From assembly GCA_024704765.1 (NCBI GenBank), contig JAKMXF010000199.1, forward strand, positions 1 through 64,000: a stretch of 64,000 bases of DNA. Direction: 5' to 3'. The position numbers were made by a program, and so were the translations under genes. Within the stretch, counting starts at the first letter, position 1. Each line of letters opens with the position of its first letter. Below the pieces are notes generated by a model. It was not told the DNA's origin, made no database searches, and was given only the letters and a program-made list of their open reading frames with translations. This stretch comes from Oopsacas minuta. Lineage: Eukaryota > Porifera > Hexactinellida > Lyssacinosida > Leucopsacidae. Shown in pieces: positions 1 through 64,000 of this stretch.

Positions 1-310
1 CGGTTTTTTGCCAGATTTTTGACTAGACTGTCAGCTTTGTTATCACACTAGTTGTGAAAAGCAGGGATGTTTGATGATGTGGCTTCACAATATACTAGAA
101 GCTTCGTCATACAATGGGCAGAAGAGACAACATATTTGCCTGTACAATGCTTCCACACAATTGTGTAGATATAGAGGTCCTATAAATAACATTTTCAGAA
201 ATCTGTGGTCATTGTCAGTTGAATTGTTCTGGTCATGAAAAGTGAACACCTCTCAAAAGTAAACATTTTGCTGGTCCGCAGGGCGTTCACCTTTTGGAGG
301 TTTTACTGTA
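1..310. mobile_element. TA-flanked MITE, left part cut by window edge
   Basis: This stretch is nearly identical to the right two thirds of the element at 17831-18293, including the segment beginning cggttttttgccag and the terminal block caccttttggaggtttta followed by a TA dinucleotide. Only the right terminal repeat is inside the window. The 5'-TACAGTAAAACC type end with TA flanks fits the Tc1/mariner-pogo class. No coding capacity is seen. Confidence 0.75.
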
Positions 311-514
311 TTTTAAAAAATATAAGTTACACTAAAAGTTTCTTCAACGAATATTATACTGCGTGGCCTGTTATATAAAACCTGTTCATCGACTAAATTC
401 TCCATACTAAGGATTAAAGGAAGTCCATATACTTATTCATAGTAATCATTTTAGTTACGTACGATACGATCAAAATAGTAAACCATGGCCATGGGTACAC
501 TTCTGCCAGATAAA

Positions 515-1240
515 TGTATCATTGTCATTTGATATTTTACAATACACATGTTCTCTATCTACAAGTAGAAATTACGTTATCTGATTGCTTACTTTGCAAA
601 TTTGTCAACAAAATTCTCCTATTAATTGCCTATTTTGGAGTTTTTATAACTCTATCAAGAGTCAATAAATACATATACGATTGCATAATTTTTATTCAAA
701 GGGATGTATGGCTATGTTGGTACAAAATATCAAAATTTTTTTGATCATGTTTACACGTTCCAAAGTATAGTTACAACCATAGATGTCACATTTTAGATGA
801 TATATAACCAATTTCCCATGCCCTGGTAATACATTTCGATGAGATATCTCCAAAGAATATTGCGTCATAATCGCCAGAGATATCGTTTAAAATGTATTAT
901 CAGGGTATGGGAAATCGGGTATATATACTACATGTTCCAATACGATTTGAATACAACATTAAAGATTGTCAAGGTATTGATTAATATCAGCAAAAATGCG
1001 GCATCCATGGTTGCAACTATAACTCCAAAGCATTATAAAAATTAATTTGATAATTTGCATGAAAATAGCCTTGAATCTTATTGAATATATTATAAAGTTC
1101 AAGAACACCCAAATGCAACTGTGTACCAAATTTGATGCTTTTACCCGACTTGTCATTTCCGATAACAACCCTGAATATCATGACAATGTTTTGATATTTT
1201 ATATGGAAACATCCTTAGATCCAATGACGTAAATTTGTAT
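515..1240. repeat. Fold-back element, family FB, copy 1
   Basis: The two halves are diverged reverse complements centred near 862. The block with ccctggtaatacattt around 820 pairs with aaaatgtattatcaggg around 890-906, and outer blocks pair more loosely. The same core occurs in copies at 5.7, 8.1, 14.2 and 16.6 kb. Short open frames inside it are mirror images of repeat DNA and are not genes. The stretch 311-514 holds nothing I can identify. Confidence 0.65.
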
Positions 1241-2036
1241 CTTTAATGGTACTACGAATTCATATTTTGAAAGTATATGCATTAATCTATCAGATTATGT
1301 ATTGAAAATCTTCAGCAAAATTAAATGACCATATATGGTGTTGACTTTTGGTTAAGTCATTGTGCCTAGAATTACTGACTAATCTTGCTCAAAAGTCTTC
1401 TAGACGTTTCCGCCGTATGTGATACCTATTAATAGTTGATTTCATGACGATTTGTGAAATTCTTCATGATCAAATCAAATAGTATCAATGGCCTGGAAAT
1501 TATTTGGGCAATTCTATTCTTAGTAAGCCATGGCTACACTATTGATGGAAAATCAATTGTGAAGCAACCAGCCAAACAACAGAAAGTGGATATAAATTTA
1601 AAGTAGGAAAATCATAGAATGGCAGGGTTCACCTTACGTAAAGAATATTTAGTTATGTATAGAATGCTATGTATAAACACATGCAGCAAACAGTAGGATT
1701 CTACTAGCTGCTTCAATTTTAAATAATATGCGCTTTACTTTGAGTTGGTACTCCTCCAACCAACCAGAATATATAAATGAGAAGGTACCTATCTTTGGAA
1801 TTTGGAAAAATATTTCAGGTTAAAATGAATCATAATTATCCAATCTCAATCTAGAGATTCTAAACGACTTAGGTTACTGATTCTCACAGAGCTGATCACT
1901 GCCCGGATCACGGAGGTTGACTGTAATTGCAATAAAAGTATACAAAGTAGAGTGCATTTTATCTACTATGTATTTCTATCAATTAAAATTTATTAGAAAA
2001 CTAAATAGAAATATTTGGAAAAGTACATGTACTTAC
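1241..2036. other. No gene seen; presumed intron of the giant gene
   Basis: AT-rich sequence with stops in all frames. It lies immediately downstream, in transcription direction, of the GTAAGT donor that ends the exon at 2037, so it should be intronic. I see no further repeat-unit exon before the left edge of the window. Confidence 0.5.
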
Positions 2037-57440
<55,404 letters not shown>

Positions 57441-57876
57441 CTATAGAAATTACGAAAAATAAAGAAAAGGCGTTTGGAAAGTATTTATTTTACGAATACG
57501 TATATATATACAACCGTGAACTACATAATTCACGATAAACGAATCAAAAAATTGTTCTGAATATTGAACATACACAATATTGACGAATAAAATATTTTAC
57601 TAAAATAACCATTGTCAGAGCATAGCATCCTCAATAAGGACTGATGCGTAGGATATTGACCCGCAAGTAGTTTTTCCAAAACATGAAATCGACTTTCATC
57701 CATGGTCACATAGCATTCGTATTTGTGACTTCCTAAAGTACCCACTACCTTTATTTTTGTTTCTAGATTTAACATCAACACCTTTATATTGACTTTTAAC
57801 ATTTTCGTCTTTATGGATGCGAACGAGTATAAAGCCAATCGTGAATACCTCCAGAGGAATATTATCACACATGAAA

Positions 57877-58452
57877 TCAAGAGTGATAGCTATAGAAAGA
57901 AGAATTTGAATTGGCAAATGCCTCTTCCTCTGCTTCAATGCTAGCTACGACCCCTGTATTTTGACTACAACAACTTATCATTTGTAGAGTTTCAGAAAGG
58001 AGAACGGCAGAGTGAAATACTTGGAGATTCCACTTGCCCCAGAAATTGACAACATTATGGGATTTTGTCACAATGTCACTCATTCTGGAATCAACACTAC
58101 CATTGATGGAATAAGGAACAAATATGATTGGAGTGGCATATATAATGATGTCAGAACCTGTGAGTAACCACTTTTCAGAAACGCATTCTTAATATAAATA
58201 CATTAAGATTTTCTTTTCATATTCCAAAGTTAGGCCCAAATGTACACTTACTTGCCAACTGTCAAGTTTTGGAGGTACGTCCCGCCATTTCGGATATGGG
58301 TTGAGCCAAATGCACCGCCAAAAATTGCCAGTTTGTAGTCCAGTATAATGTAAATATGGCAAGTCCCGCGATGTCCCCGAAATTAGTTCTTTCCGTCCTG
58401 TTTTTTCTTTATTCCGGTTGGAAAATATGTTTTTGTCAATACGATCTCCACC
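57877..58452 (-). CDS. Unrecognised two-exon coding candidate
   Basis: Exon a, 58452-58252: 67 codons after acceptor atttgattag, ending CAA|gtaagt, with blocks G-D-R-I-D-K-N-I-F, G-N-F-W-R-C-I-W-L-N-P-Y-P-K-W and P-P-K-L-D-S-W-Q. Exon b, 58170-57877: 97 codons and a stop, joined in phase 0 across an 81-bp intron, with T-G-S-D-I-I-I-Y-A-T-P-I-I-F-V-P-Y, N-V-V-N-F-W-G-K-W-N and an acidic I-E-A-E-E-E-A-F near the end. The tryptophan-rich composition differs from both the giant gene and known transposases here. I do not recognise it. Exon a has no start codon, so the 5' end is missing. Other open frames continue downstream at 57530-57938. It lies 437 bp upstream of giant-gene exon 1 on the same strand, so it could be an independent small gene or a dead mobile-element gene. 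Confidence 0.4.
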
Positions 58453-58614
58453 CTAATCAAATGACATATCACTATCGCTATAAAATTAATCTGCGAAGAT
58501 GAACAAATTACAAGAAACAGACACTATATTGTGAATAATAAACCTCAGAAACAATTCTCAGCTGGAAAACAAATATGTTGCTACAAATTGTTCATTCTTT
58601 AATTATTTTATAGG

Positions 58615-59035
58615 ATGAAAAACCTTAAATTATACATACATGCTGTTCCCCGTCCCCTTTTCATAGAAATCTTGCATGAGGAACAAGCAATTCACATTAT
58701 ATCGCAAAAAATCATTTCCTATTCTAGATTCGAACTTGCCATGACTGTCAAACCTCTACTGCTCTACCTCTTCAGCCACAAGGACAACTTCAATCTATTC
58801 CTCCCCCTTAAGAAACATGGTATCATTGTGGAATCGGTTGTGCAGTATAATTCCCGAACTGTGATCTCAGGACATTTTTGTAATCATACATGAGTAAAAT
58901 TGTAATTGCTTGGCCACTAAAGACTAAAATGTCTCAAGAAATATTGGATTGTTTACAGGAAATTAATCTCTCATTCGCCGTACCGAAAATCCTCCAAAAA
59001 GATAAGGACCATATTTCTGGAGCAAGGTAAATCAT
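58615..59035 (+). CDS. Unrecognised plus-strand coding candidate
   Basis: A 92-codon open frame starts at an ATG directly after an acceptor-like tttattttatag (blocks V-P-R-P-L-F-I-E-I-L-H-E-E-Q and L-Y-L-F-S-H-K-D-N-F-N-L-F-L). It ends in an ATGAG overlap with a second frame (58889-59029; S-K-I-V-I-A-W-P-L-K, then V-P-K-I-L-Q-K-D) that runs to a gca-AG|gtaaatc donor-like site. Codon content and the paired splice-like borders suggest former or present coding sequence, possibly with a frameshift. The protein is not recognised. It is divergent to the minus-strand candidate at 58252-58452. Confidence 0.3.
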
Positions 59036-59495
59036 ATTTTTGCACAAAGTTTTACTAATACTAATTGAAATTATTCATTGCATATATATAGTAAATTAAT
59101 ATACAGTTTTGAAGAAAGTCTTAGACAGTAGTATTTGCAGATACGATAACACTGCCCTGCGTCAAATTTGCTGATTATTATCCATGGGTTGTTTTTAGTT
59201 AACTTGAGTATGCTGATTCTCAATCTGTCATCAGAATTCCCCTATCACGTCTCGTTTTTACTCAAATGTCATTTTAATGTAAGTCGATTTTTTTAAGTAC
59301 ACTTCCCTAGAATAAATGATTATATTTGATACATGTGTGAATTTTTGTCTTTTGAAATAAACAAATGAGTGCTTTATTGCATTTTCTAATTAGTCCCTTT
59401 AACCCCATTCTTTTCTACATAATTTGTTTTATTTTTATTTTTGTTATATACAGCTTTATTGTACTATAGTCTACTATTTGATATTTTATTATCAT

Positions 59496-61132
59496 ATGGC
59501 TTATCGGAGAAGGTGCAGTAATGATCCAGACGTCTTTTGTTAAAAAAGTATATTTAGGATATTTTGGAATGAGATTAAGTGATCAAGACAAAACATGAGC
59601 TCCACATACAGTGTGCCGATCTTGTGTAGAAAATTTGAGACAATGGACAAAAGGAATCAGAAAGAGTTTAAGTTTTGGAATTCCAATGATATGGAGAGAG
59701 CCACAAAATCATATTAGCGATGTTACTTTTGTATGGCGAATATTTATGGATTCAATGCTAAAACCAAGTCATTGATCAAGTATCCAAATTTACATTCAGC
59801 AATACGACCCGTTCCCCATTCTATTGATGTACCTGTTCCAAAATTTACTAATTTGGATGTTATCTCGGAAATTGATGATTGTGAAACTAGAGATTCATTA
59901 ATTAGAGAAGATGAGGATTTTATTCCGTGTGTATTACCTCGTTCTAATTTCCACAGTTATTTAATCAGTCTGAATTAAATGATTTGGTACGTGATTTAGA
60001 TTTACCTAAAGAATCTGCGGAGTTGTTAGGTTCTAGGCTAAAAGAAAAAAACTTGCTTCTCCCAGAAACAAAATTTTACTCATATAGGAACAGAGAGATC
60101 GAATTTTTGAAATATTTCATAATGGAAGACGGATTTGTGTTTTGTCATGATGTTTCACCGCTAGTTAATGCTCTTGGATGTCCGTATGTACCTAATGATT
60201 GGAGACTCTTTATTGATAGTTCAAAACAAAGTTTGAAATGTGTTCTACTTCATAATGGCAACAAATTTAGTTCCATACCAATTGGATATTCAGTAAGTTT
60301 AAAGGAACGATATGATAACATGAAAATTGTGCTTCATAAAATTAATTATAACCAGCACAATTGGGTAATCTGTGGTGACTTAAAAATCATATGCATTCTT
60401 TTGGGACAGCAATCAGGATATACAAAATACCCTTGTTTTTTATGCTTATGGGACAGTCGTGTAAAGAGCGAACACTATTCTAGACAGAGCTGGCCAGCTA
60501 GAACCAATCTTAATGTTGGAGATAAGAACATTATTCACGAGCCTCTAGTGGATCCTCTCAAGATTTTGCTTCCACCACTTCATATAAAATTAGGATTGAT
60601 GAAACAGTTTGTAAGGGCATTAGATAAAGAAGGAAATTGTTTCAAATATATTACCGAGAAGTTTTACTATCTAAGTGACGAAAAAAGAAAAGCCGGTATA
60701 TTCGACGGTCCTCAGATAAGACAACTTGTTCGAGATGATAATTTTTCAAATTTTATGATATGCAAAGAAAAATGTGCATGGAATGCATTTGCAAATGTCA
60801 TGAAATACTTCTTGGGAAATACGAAATCTCCTAATTATAAAATACTTGTGAATGAGTTGATTGAATCTTACAAGAATCTCGGCTGCAATATGAGTGTAAA
60901 AGTTCACTTTCTTCACAGTCATATTGACTATTTTCCAGAGAATCTTGGAGCTGTTTCCGAGGAGCAAGGTGAACGATTCCACCAAGACATAAAAACAATG
61001 GAAACACGATATCAGGGGAGGTGGGACGTTCATATGATGGCCAATTACTGCTGGTGCCTCAAGAGAGAGTGTATTGATGTTATTCATGCTAGAATGTCAA
61101 AAAAACGGAAATTTACTCCTGATTCAGACTAA
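59496..61132 (+). pseudogene. Transposon-like multicopy protein, N-terminus broken, C-terminus intact
   Basis: From the ATG at 59496 the frame reads M-A-Y-R-R-R-C-S-N-D-P-D-V-F-C then a stop, apparently at an internal deletion. It continues in other frames with S-F-V-K-K-V-Y, V-C-R-S-C-V-E-N-L-R-Q-W (zinc-binding-like cysteines), a stop at about 59596, S-A-I-R-P-V-P-H near 59800, and a shift near 59960. The rest (about 390 codons, 59960-61132) is fully open: L-V-R-D-L-D-L-P-K-E-S, W-R-L-F-I-D-S-S-K, I-C-G-D-L-K, Y-P-C-F-L-C-L-W-D-S-R, H-I-K-L-G-L-M-K, V-S-E-E-Q-G-E-R-F-H-Q-D, then a basic S-K-K-R-K-F tail. By recall this is an unnamed family found in many copies in invertebrates and likely of mobile-element origin. 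A poly-A-like AATAAA-rich region follows (61171). Not functional as a full protein here. Confidence 0.7.
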
Positions 61133-61591
61133 TATATTCAAATTTATTTATTAACTAAGATTATATTATCAATAAAAATTTTATTGTAATTCTTAGTAAA
61201 ATTTATAAATGGCAGATTTTCACTATTTTACTTATAGAGGTATCATGCATTCATCGATAAATATACCAATATTTTAAAATAATTTTGCAAAAAAACTAGA
61301 CGTGATACGTATATCTTGCACATTTTTCATAATCAGTATTAAAATGTGGATTAGAAATGTTTTGCAATAACAATCAGCAAATAAAATTTTTTTCCGCAGG
61401 GCTGTGTAATAAGATAAGAATAATCTAAGAGTTAAGCCAGTAATACCATGGTACACAATGCAACTTAGTTGCATATAACATGTTGCATTGTCAACACATT
61501 GTCGCAAAATATACTCTCAATGGAATTTTGCACCTTGATGGCTGGGCTAAATAATTAAAATCTAAAATTACAAGTCAGGCTGACAACTTAG
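61133..61591. other. No gene seen
   Basis: AT-rich sequence after the transposon-like gene. aataaaaattttattg at 61171 could have served as polyadenylation sequence. Near 61440-61500 tgcaact, ttgcat and gttgcattg words form weak inverted repeats. Confidence 0.35.
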
Positions 61592-61714
61592 TCTATCAAT
61601 TAAATTAGTTTAGAGTGGCACTATTAATTATGGGCAATATGTGTACTGAGGTGAAATTTGACATTCATAGTGCCTATAATTAATATTGCAACTCTAAACC
61701 AATTAAATTAATAG
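61592..61714. mobile_element. 123-bp hairpin MITE
   Basis: The left arm ctatcaattaaattagttta pairs with taaaccaattaaattaatag at the right, and tattaattatgggcaata pairs with the inner tgcctataattaata. No coding region. Confidence 0.75.
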
Positions 61715-62678
61715 GCTACTAGTATGACATCATTATTACACCGTGAAATGTATCACATCCAACATCTACTATACTTCATCAATCACAAGTTGTATTTGAC
61801 CTTACAAAAACGGAGTTATGAGTATTCTAATATTCCGTCACTCCATGTTGACTTAACACAACATTACTAAAATACAATATTTTCGTAAATGTATGCAAAC
61901 GCTTATATTTCATCTAATTTTTCGGAATTTCACTTTTAGAAAATTTGTCTTGTCATCGTATTTGAATTTTCGCAAATAATATACTGTAGAACTAGGTTAG
62001 CAAGTGCTTTTCTTCAAAAAGGGATTCCTATATTTGCACTTATAGGAAAAGTATTCAGATAAAACCTATAAATTATTGATCCACGAGGGGATAAGCCTTA
62101 TCCAAGTTCGACTCTATATACTACTTAAACCGATTCTATGGTCTAATGTCAGAAAATACACCAACGGACGGTCATAATTTTGTAAGAATAAGGAAAATTC
62201 TCCAAGAAGCTGACATTTCTCTATAACGAAAAAATGTCCACAATGTGTCCGTTATTCGGAGACTCCACTGTAGTAGACTAAGGTTTTTTTATTATTTAAG
62301 TTAATCAGTAAGTGTCCTTGTCTGTGCCTGTTTGGGGTCCATTGATAGGGTTAGGACAATATGTAAGAATGGAATGCTACCAAATTCCTGCGTTGCTAGA
62401 GAAAAATATTCCCAAATTTCTTCGAGTGACCACCCAAGAAATTTCAATATAGAATATTAGGATAATTCGGGACAAAATGGATGTTTGGACAGTCTGATAT
62501 CAGGAACCTACAATGAATATGAAATGATATTACTCTGGTTAATGGGAATTTAGGAAAATGGGAACAAGTTTTGAGCGTCTGTTGGTGTTCGTATTCAGGC
62601 TACGGACTTTTTTCTACTGCAAATGTTCGATTCTAAAAAATTGCACAAGGTACCAGGAAATAGACTCTATTTCACATA
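61715..62678. other. No gene seen
   Basis: ttcggagactccactgta at 62255-62272 is the end of a DNA element (complement near 29991). A dispersed repeat (taccaaattcctgcgttg) begins near 62380, matching 50740. No supported open frame. Confidence 0.4.
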
Positions 62679-62828
62679 CATCACTAAAAGCGGCTAATTG
62701 ATGTATTTTTCACACAATTCCTATTTTGAAAATATTGACTTCAAAATAATTCAAATAGGGCCTGAAGTGGGCCTAGAAATAGGCCCAAATTGTGTGAAAA
62801 ATGCATAATTAAGCCGCTTTTAGTGATG
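62679..62828. mobile_element. 150-bp hairpin MITE
   Basis: The left end catcactaaaagcggct pairs with agccgcttttagtgatg at the right; inner atttttcacacaatt pairs with aattgtgtgaaaaat. The loop contains the direct phrases gggcctgaagtgggcc and taggccc. Confidence 0.85.
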
Positions 62829-63590
62829 AATATCAAATTGTGTGTATTTCCTGTCGCTTTGAGCAATATTTAAGAGTTGAACATTTCCCAATAGAAAATA
62901 GTATCTAGCCTTCATAACATTAGTATGAATGTATTTAAAATTTCTTATTCATGGGCTCCACTATCGTAATATATTGTTACTGAGAGTTTATCTCATCTAG
63001 TGTCAAAGGGTACAAAGGCCTAAAAGATTAAGAACCACTTGCCCTATTGTAAGCAAAATTTAAAATGAGACAAATCTACATCCTTGAATCTCGCTCTTAG
63101 ATTTCTAGTTAAGACCCAAAAATATGTATAAATCGAGAAATCAGCTCAGGAGCATACCTTAATTACAGTGCCGTAACTACATTTTGTGGGCCCCCAGCCA
63201 AATAAAGGTGGAGCCCCTCTTAAACAAATAATATATTTCTAAATGCCTATTAAATGTAACAATCTTTTCTCTTCATTTGTTTGCTATTGTGAAATTGGTT
63301 AGCAATTAAAAGGCCAAAATGTCTAATGAGGTATCAAAGGCAAGTAAAGTGGAACTCAGATACGGCATATCATTTCGGGAACCAAAAATTAGTGCGTATT
63401 ATTCGAGTCAACGTCCTATTACAAATGATCAGATGATATAAAGTGACCAAGGATTAGTGAAATAATACAAATTATCAAATGGGAATTCACCACCTTCATT
63501 CCATAATTCGAACCCTGACAATACTAGAAGATTATGAATCGAGTGCTCCACTCCAAGAGTGATACGAAAGATGATTTTAGGTTAATATCA
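62829..63590. other. No gene seen
   Basis: At 63168-63200, cagtgccgtaactac with a ggccccc-rich stretch is a DNA-transposon end type. No coding region supported. Confidence 0.4.
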
Positions 63591-63594
63591 TTAA

Positions 63595-63736
63595 CCGAAT
63601 ACGGCCGGGAACTTTGTGATTTTATAATGTCAATAAGGTGATGAAATCTCGATTTGAGTGCGGGAAATTATTAAAACGAAGTGGAAAATTTTAGTGTTCC
63701 TTTTGGTTACGAACGTAACACTTCGGCCGTATTCGG
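63595..63736. mobile_element. piggyBac-like MITE, copy 3 (142 bp)
   Basis: The left end ccgaatacggccg and right end cggccgtattcgg are perfect inverted repeats, each bordered by TTAA (63591-63594 and 63737-63740). This is the best preserved of the three copies. Confidence 0.9.
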
Positions 63737-63740
63737 TTAA

Positions 63741-64000
63741 CAAATAGTTTTCTTTGACTGATATTTTATATAAATTTCGATATAAATATTACTTGGCGCT
63801 AAGGTTTTGCAAGGTGGCGCCACCCTGTCTATGCCCCTAGTTCGAAATAACTAAGTTGATTAACGAGGGTGTACTGTAGTTGTACGAATTAGATTGTACA
63901 GCTTAATACCGTTAATCAAAAAATGGTGCCTTTGTACAGAAGTCTGATAAAACGTACTCAAATAAAAGGATTTTCGAATGGATCATTTCGAATTACAGGC
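63741..64000. other. No gene seen
   Basis: Contains ggtggcgccaccctgtc (about 63814), a small GC palindrome common at DNA-element ends. Nothing coding to the window's right edge. Confidence 0.4.

Overview
The window is AT-rich (roughly two thirds A+T by eye) eukaryotic DNA, almost certainly from an animal. Evidence for this is spliceosomal GT-AG introns, hAT, Helitron, piggyBac-like and non-LTR mobile elements, long microsatellites and very long introns. I cannot name the species. The transposon protein families are types that are multicopy in invertebrates such as cnidarians, sponges and arthropods. No bacterial operon, rRNA, tRNA or CRISPR was seen.

The dominant feature is one very large gene on the minus strand, running from about 57.4 kb down past the left half of the window and leaving it at the left edge. 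Nine exons that I could bound by splice sites, plus one short candidate exon, encode about 2,900 residues made almost entirely of a tandem ~110-130 residue beta-rich repeat, with at least 23-24 units visible. The unit looks like the SbsA / bacterial Ig-like (Big_5) fold class: a D-x-T-x-P-x-L entry, an S-F-x-L-D-L strand, an L-x-F-S-E-x-x-N core, then D-L-N-x-I-K and D-M-x-x-N. The units are rich in N-x-S/T sequons and poor in cysteine, which suggests a secreted or cell-surface protein. Most introns are phase 0 and lie at unit borders. Both gene ends lie outside what I can see, and parts of one or two units are not found between 40.7 and 56.5 kb.

The introns are packed with mobile elements. 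0-18 kb: a family of long fold-back elements (including a near-perfect 1.13 kb hairpin at 8.1-9.2 kb), a broken non-LTR retrotransposon reverse transcriptase (6.5-8.0 kb), and TA-flanked MITEs. 23-31 kb: another fold-back, pogo/mariner-like MITEs, Helitron-like sequence with a nested MITE, and a TTAA-flanked MITE. 35-40 kb: a 298-bp perfect (TATC)n run, a second TTAA MITE and a Helitron with canonical ends. 43-56 kb: hAT remnants, including one complete 2.2 kb copy with an 8-bp target duplication, fragments of an uncharacterised multicopy family, and another Helitron-like copy.

Right of the giant gene (57.5-61.2 kb) are a small unrecognised two-exon minus-strand candidate, an unrecognised plus-strand candidate, and a plus-strand copy of a transposon-like multicopy protein family with an intact C-terminal ORF but a broken N-terminus. 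The remaining 61-64 kb holds hairpin MITEs only.

All calls come from reading the sequence; fold and family assignments by recall are inference and are marked as such.
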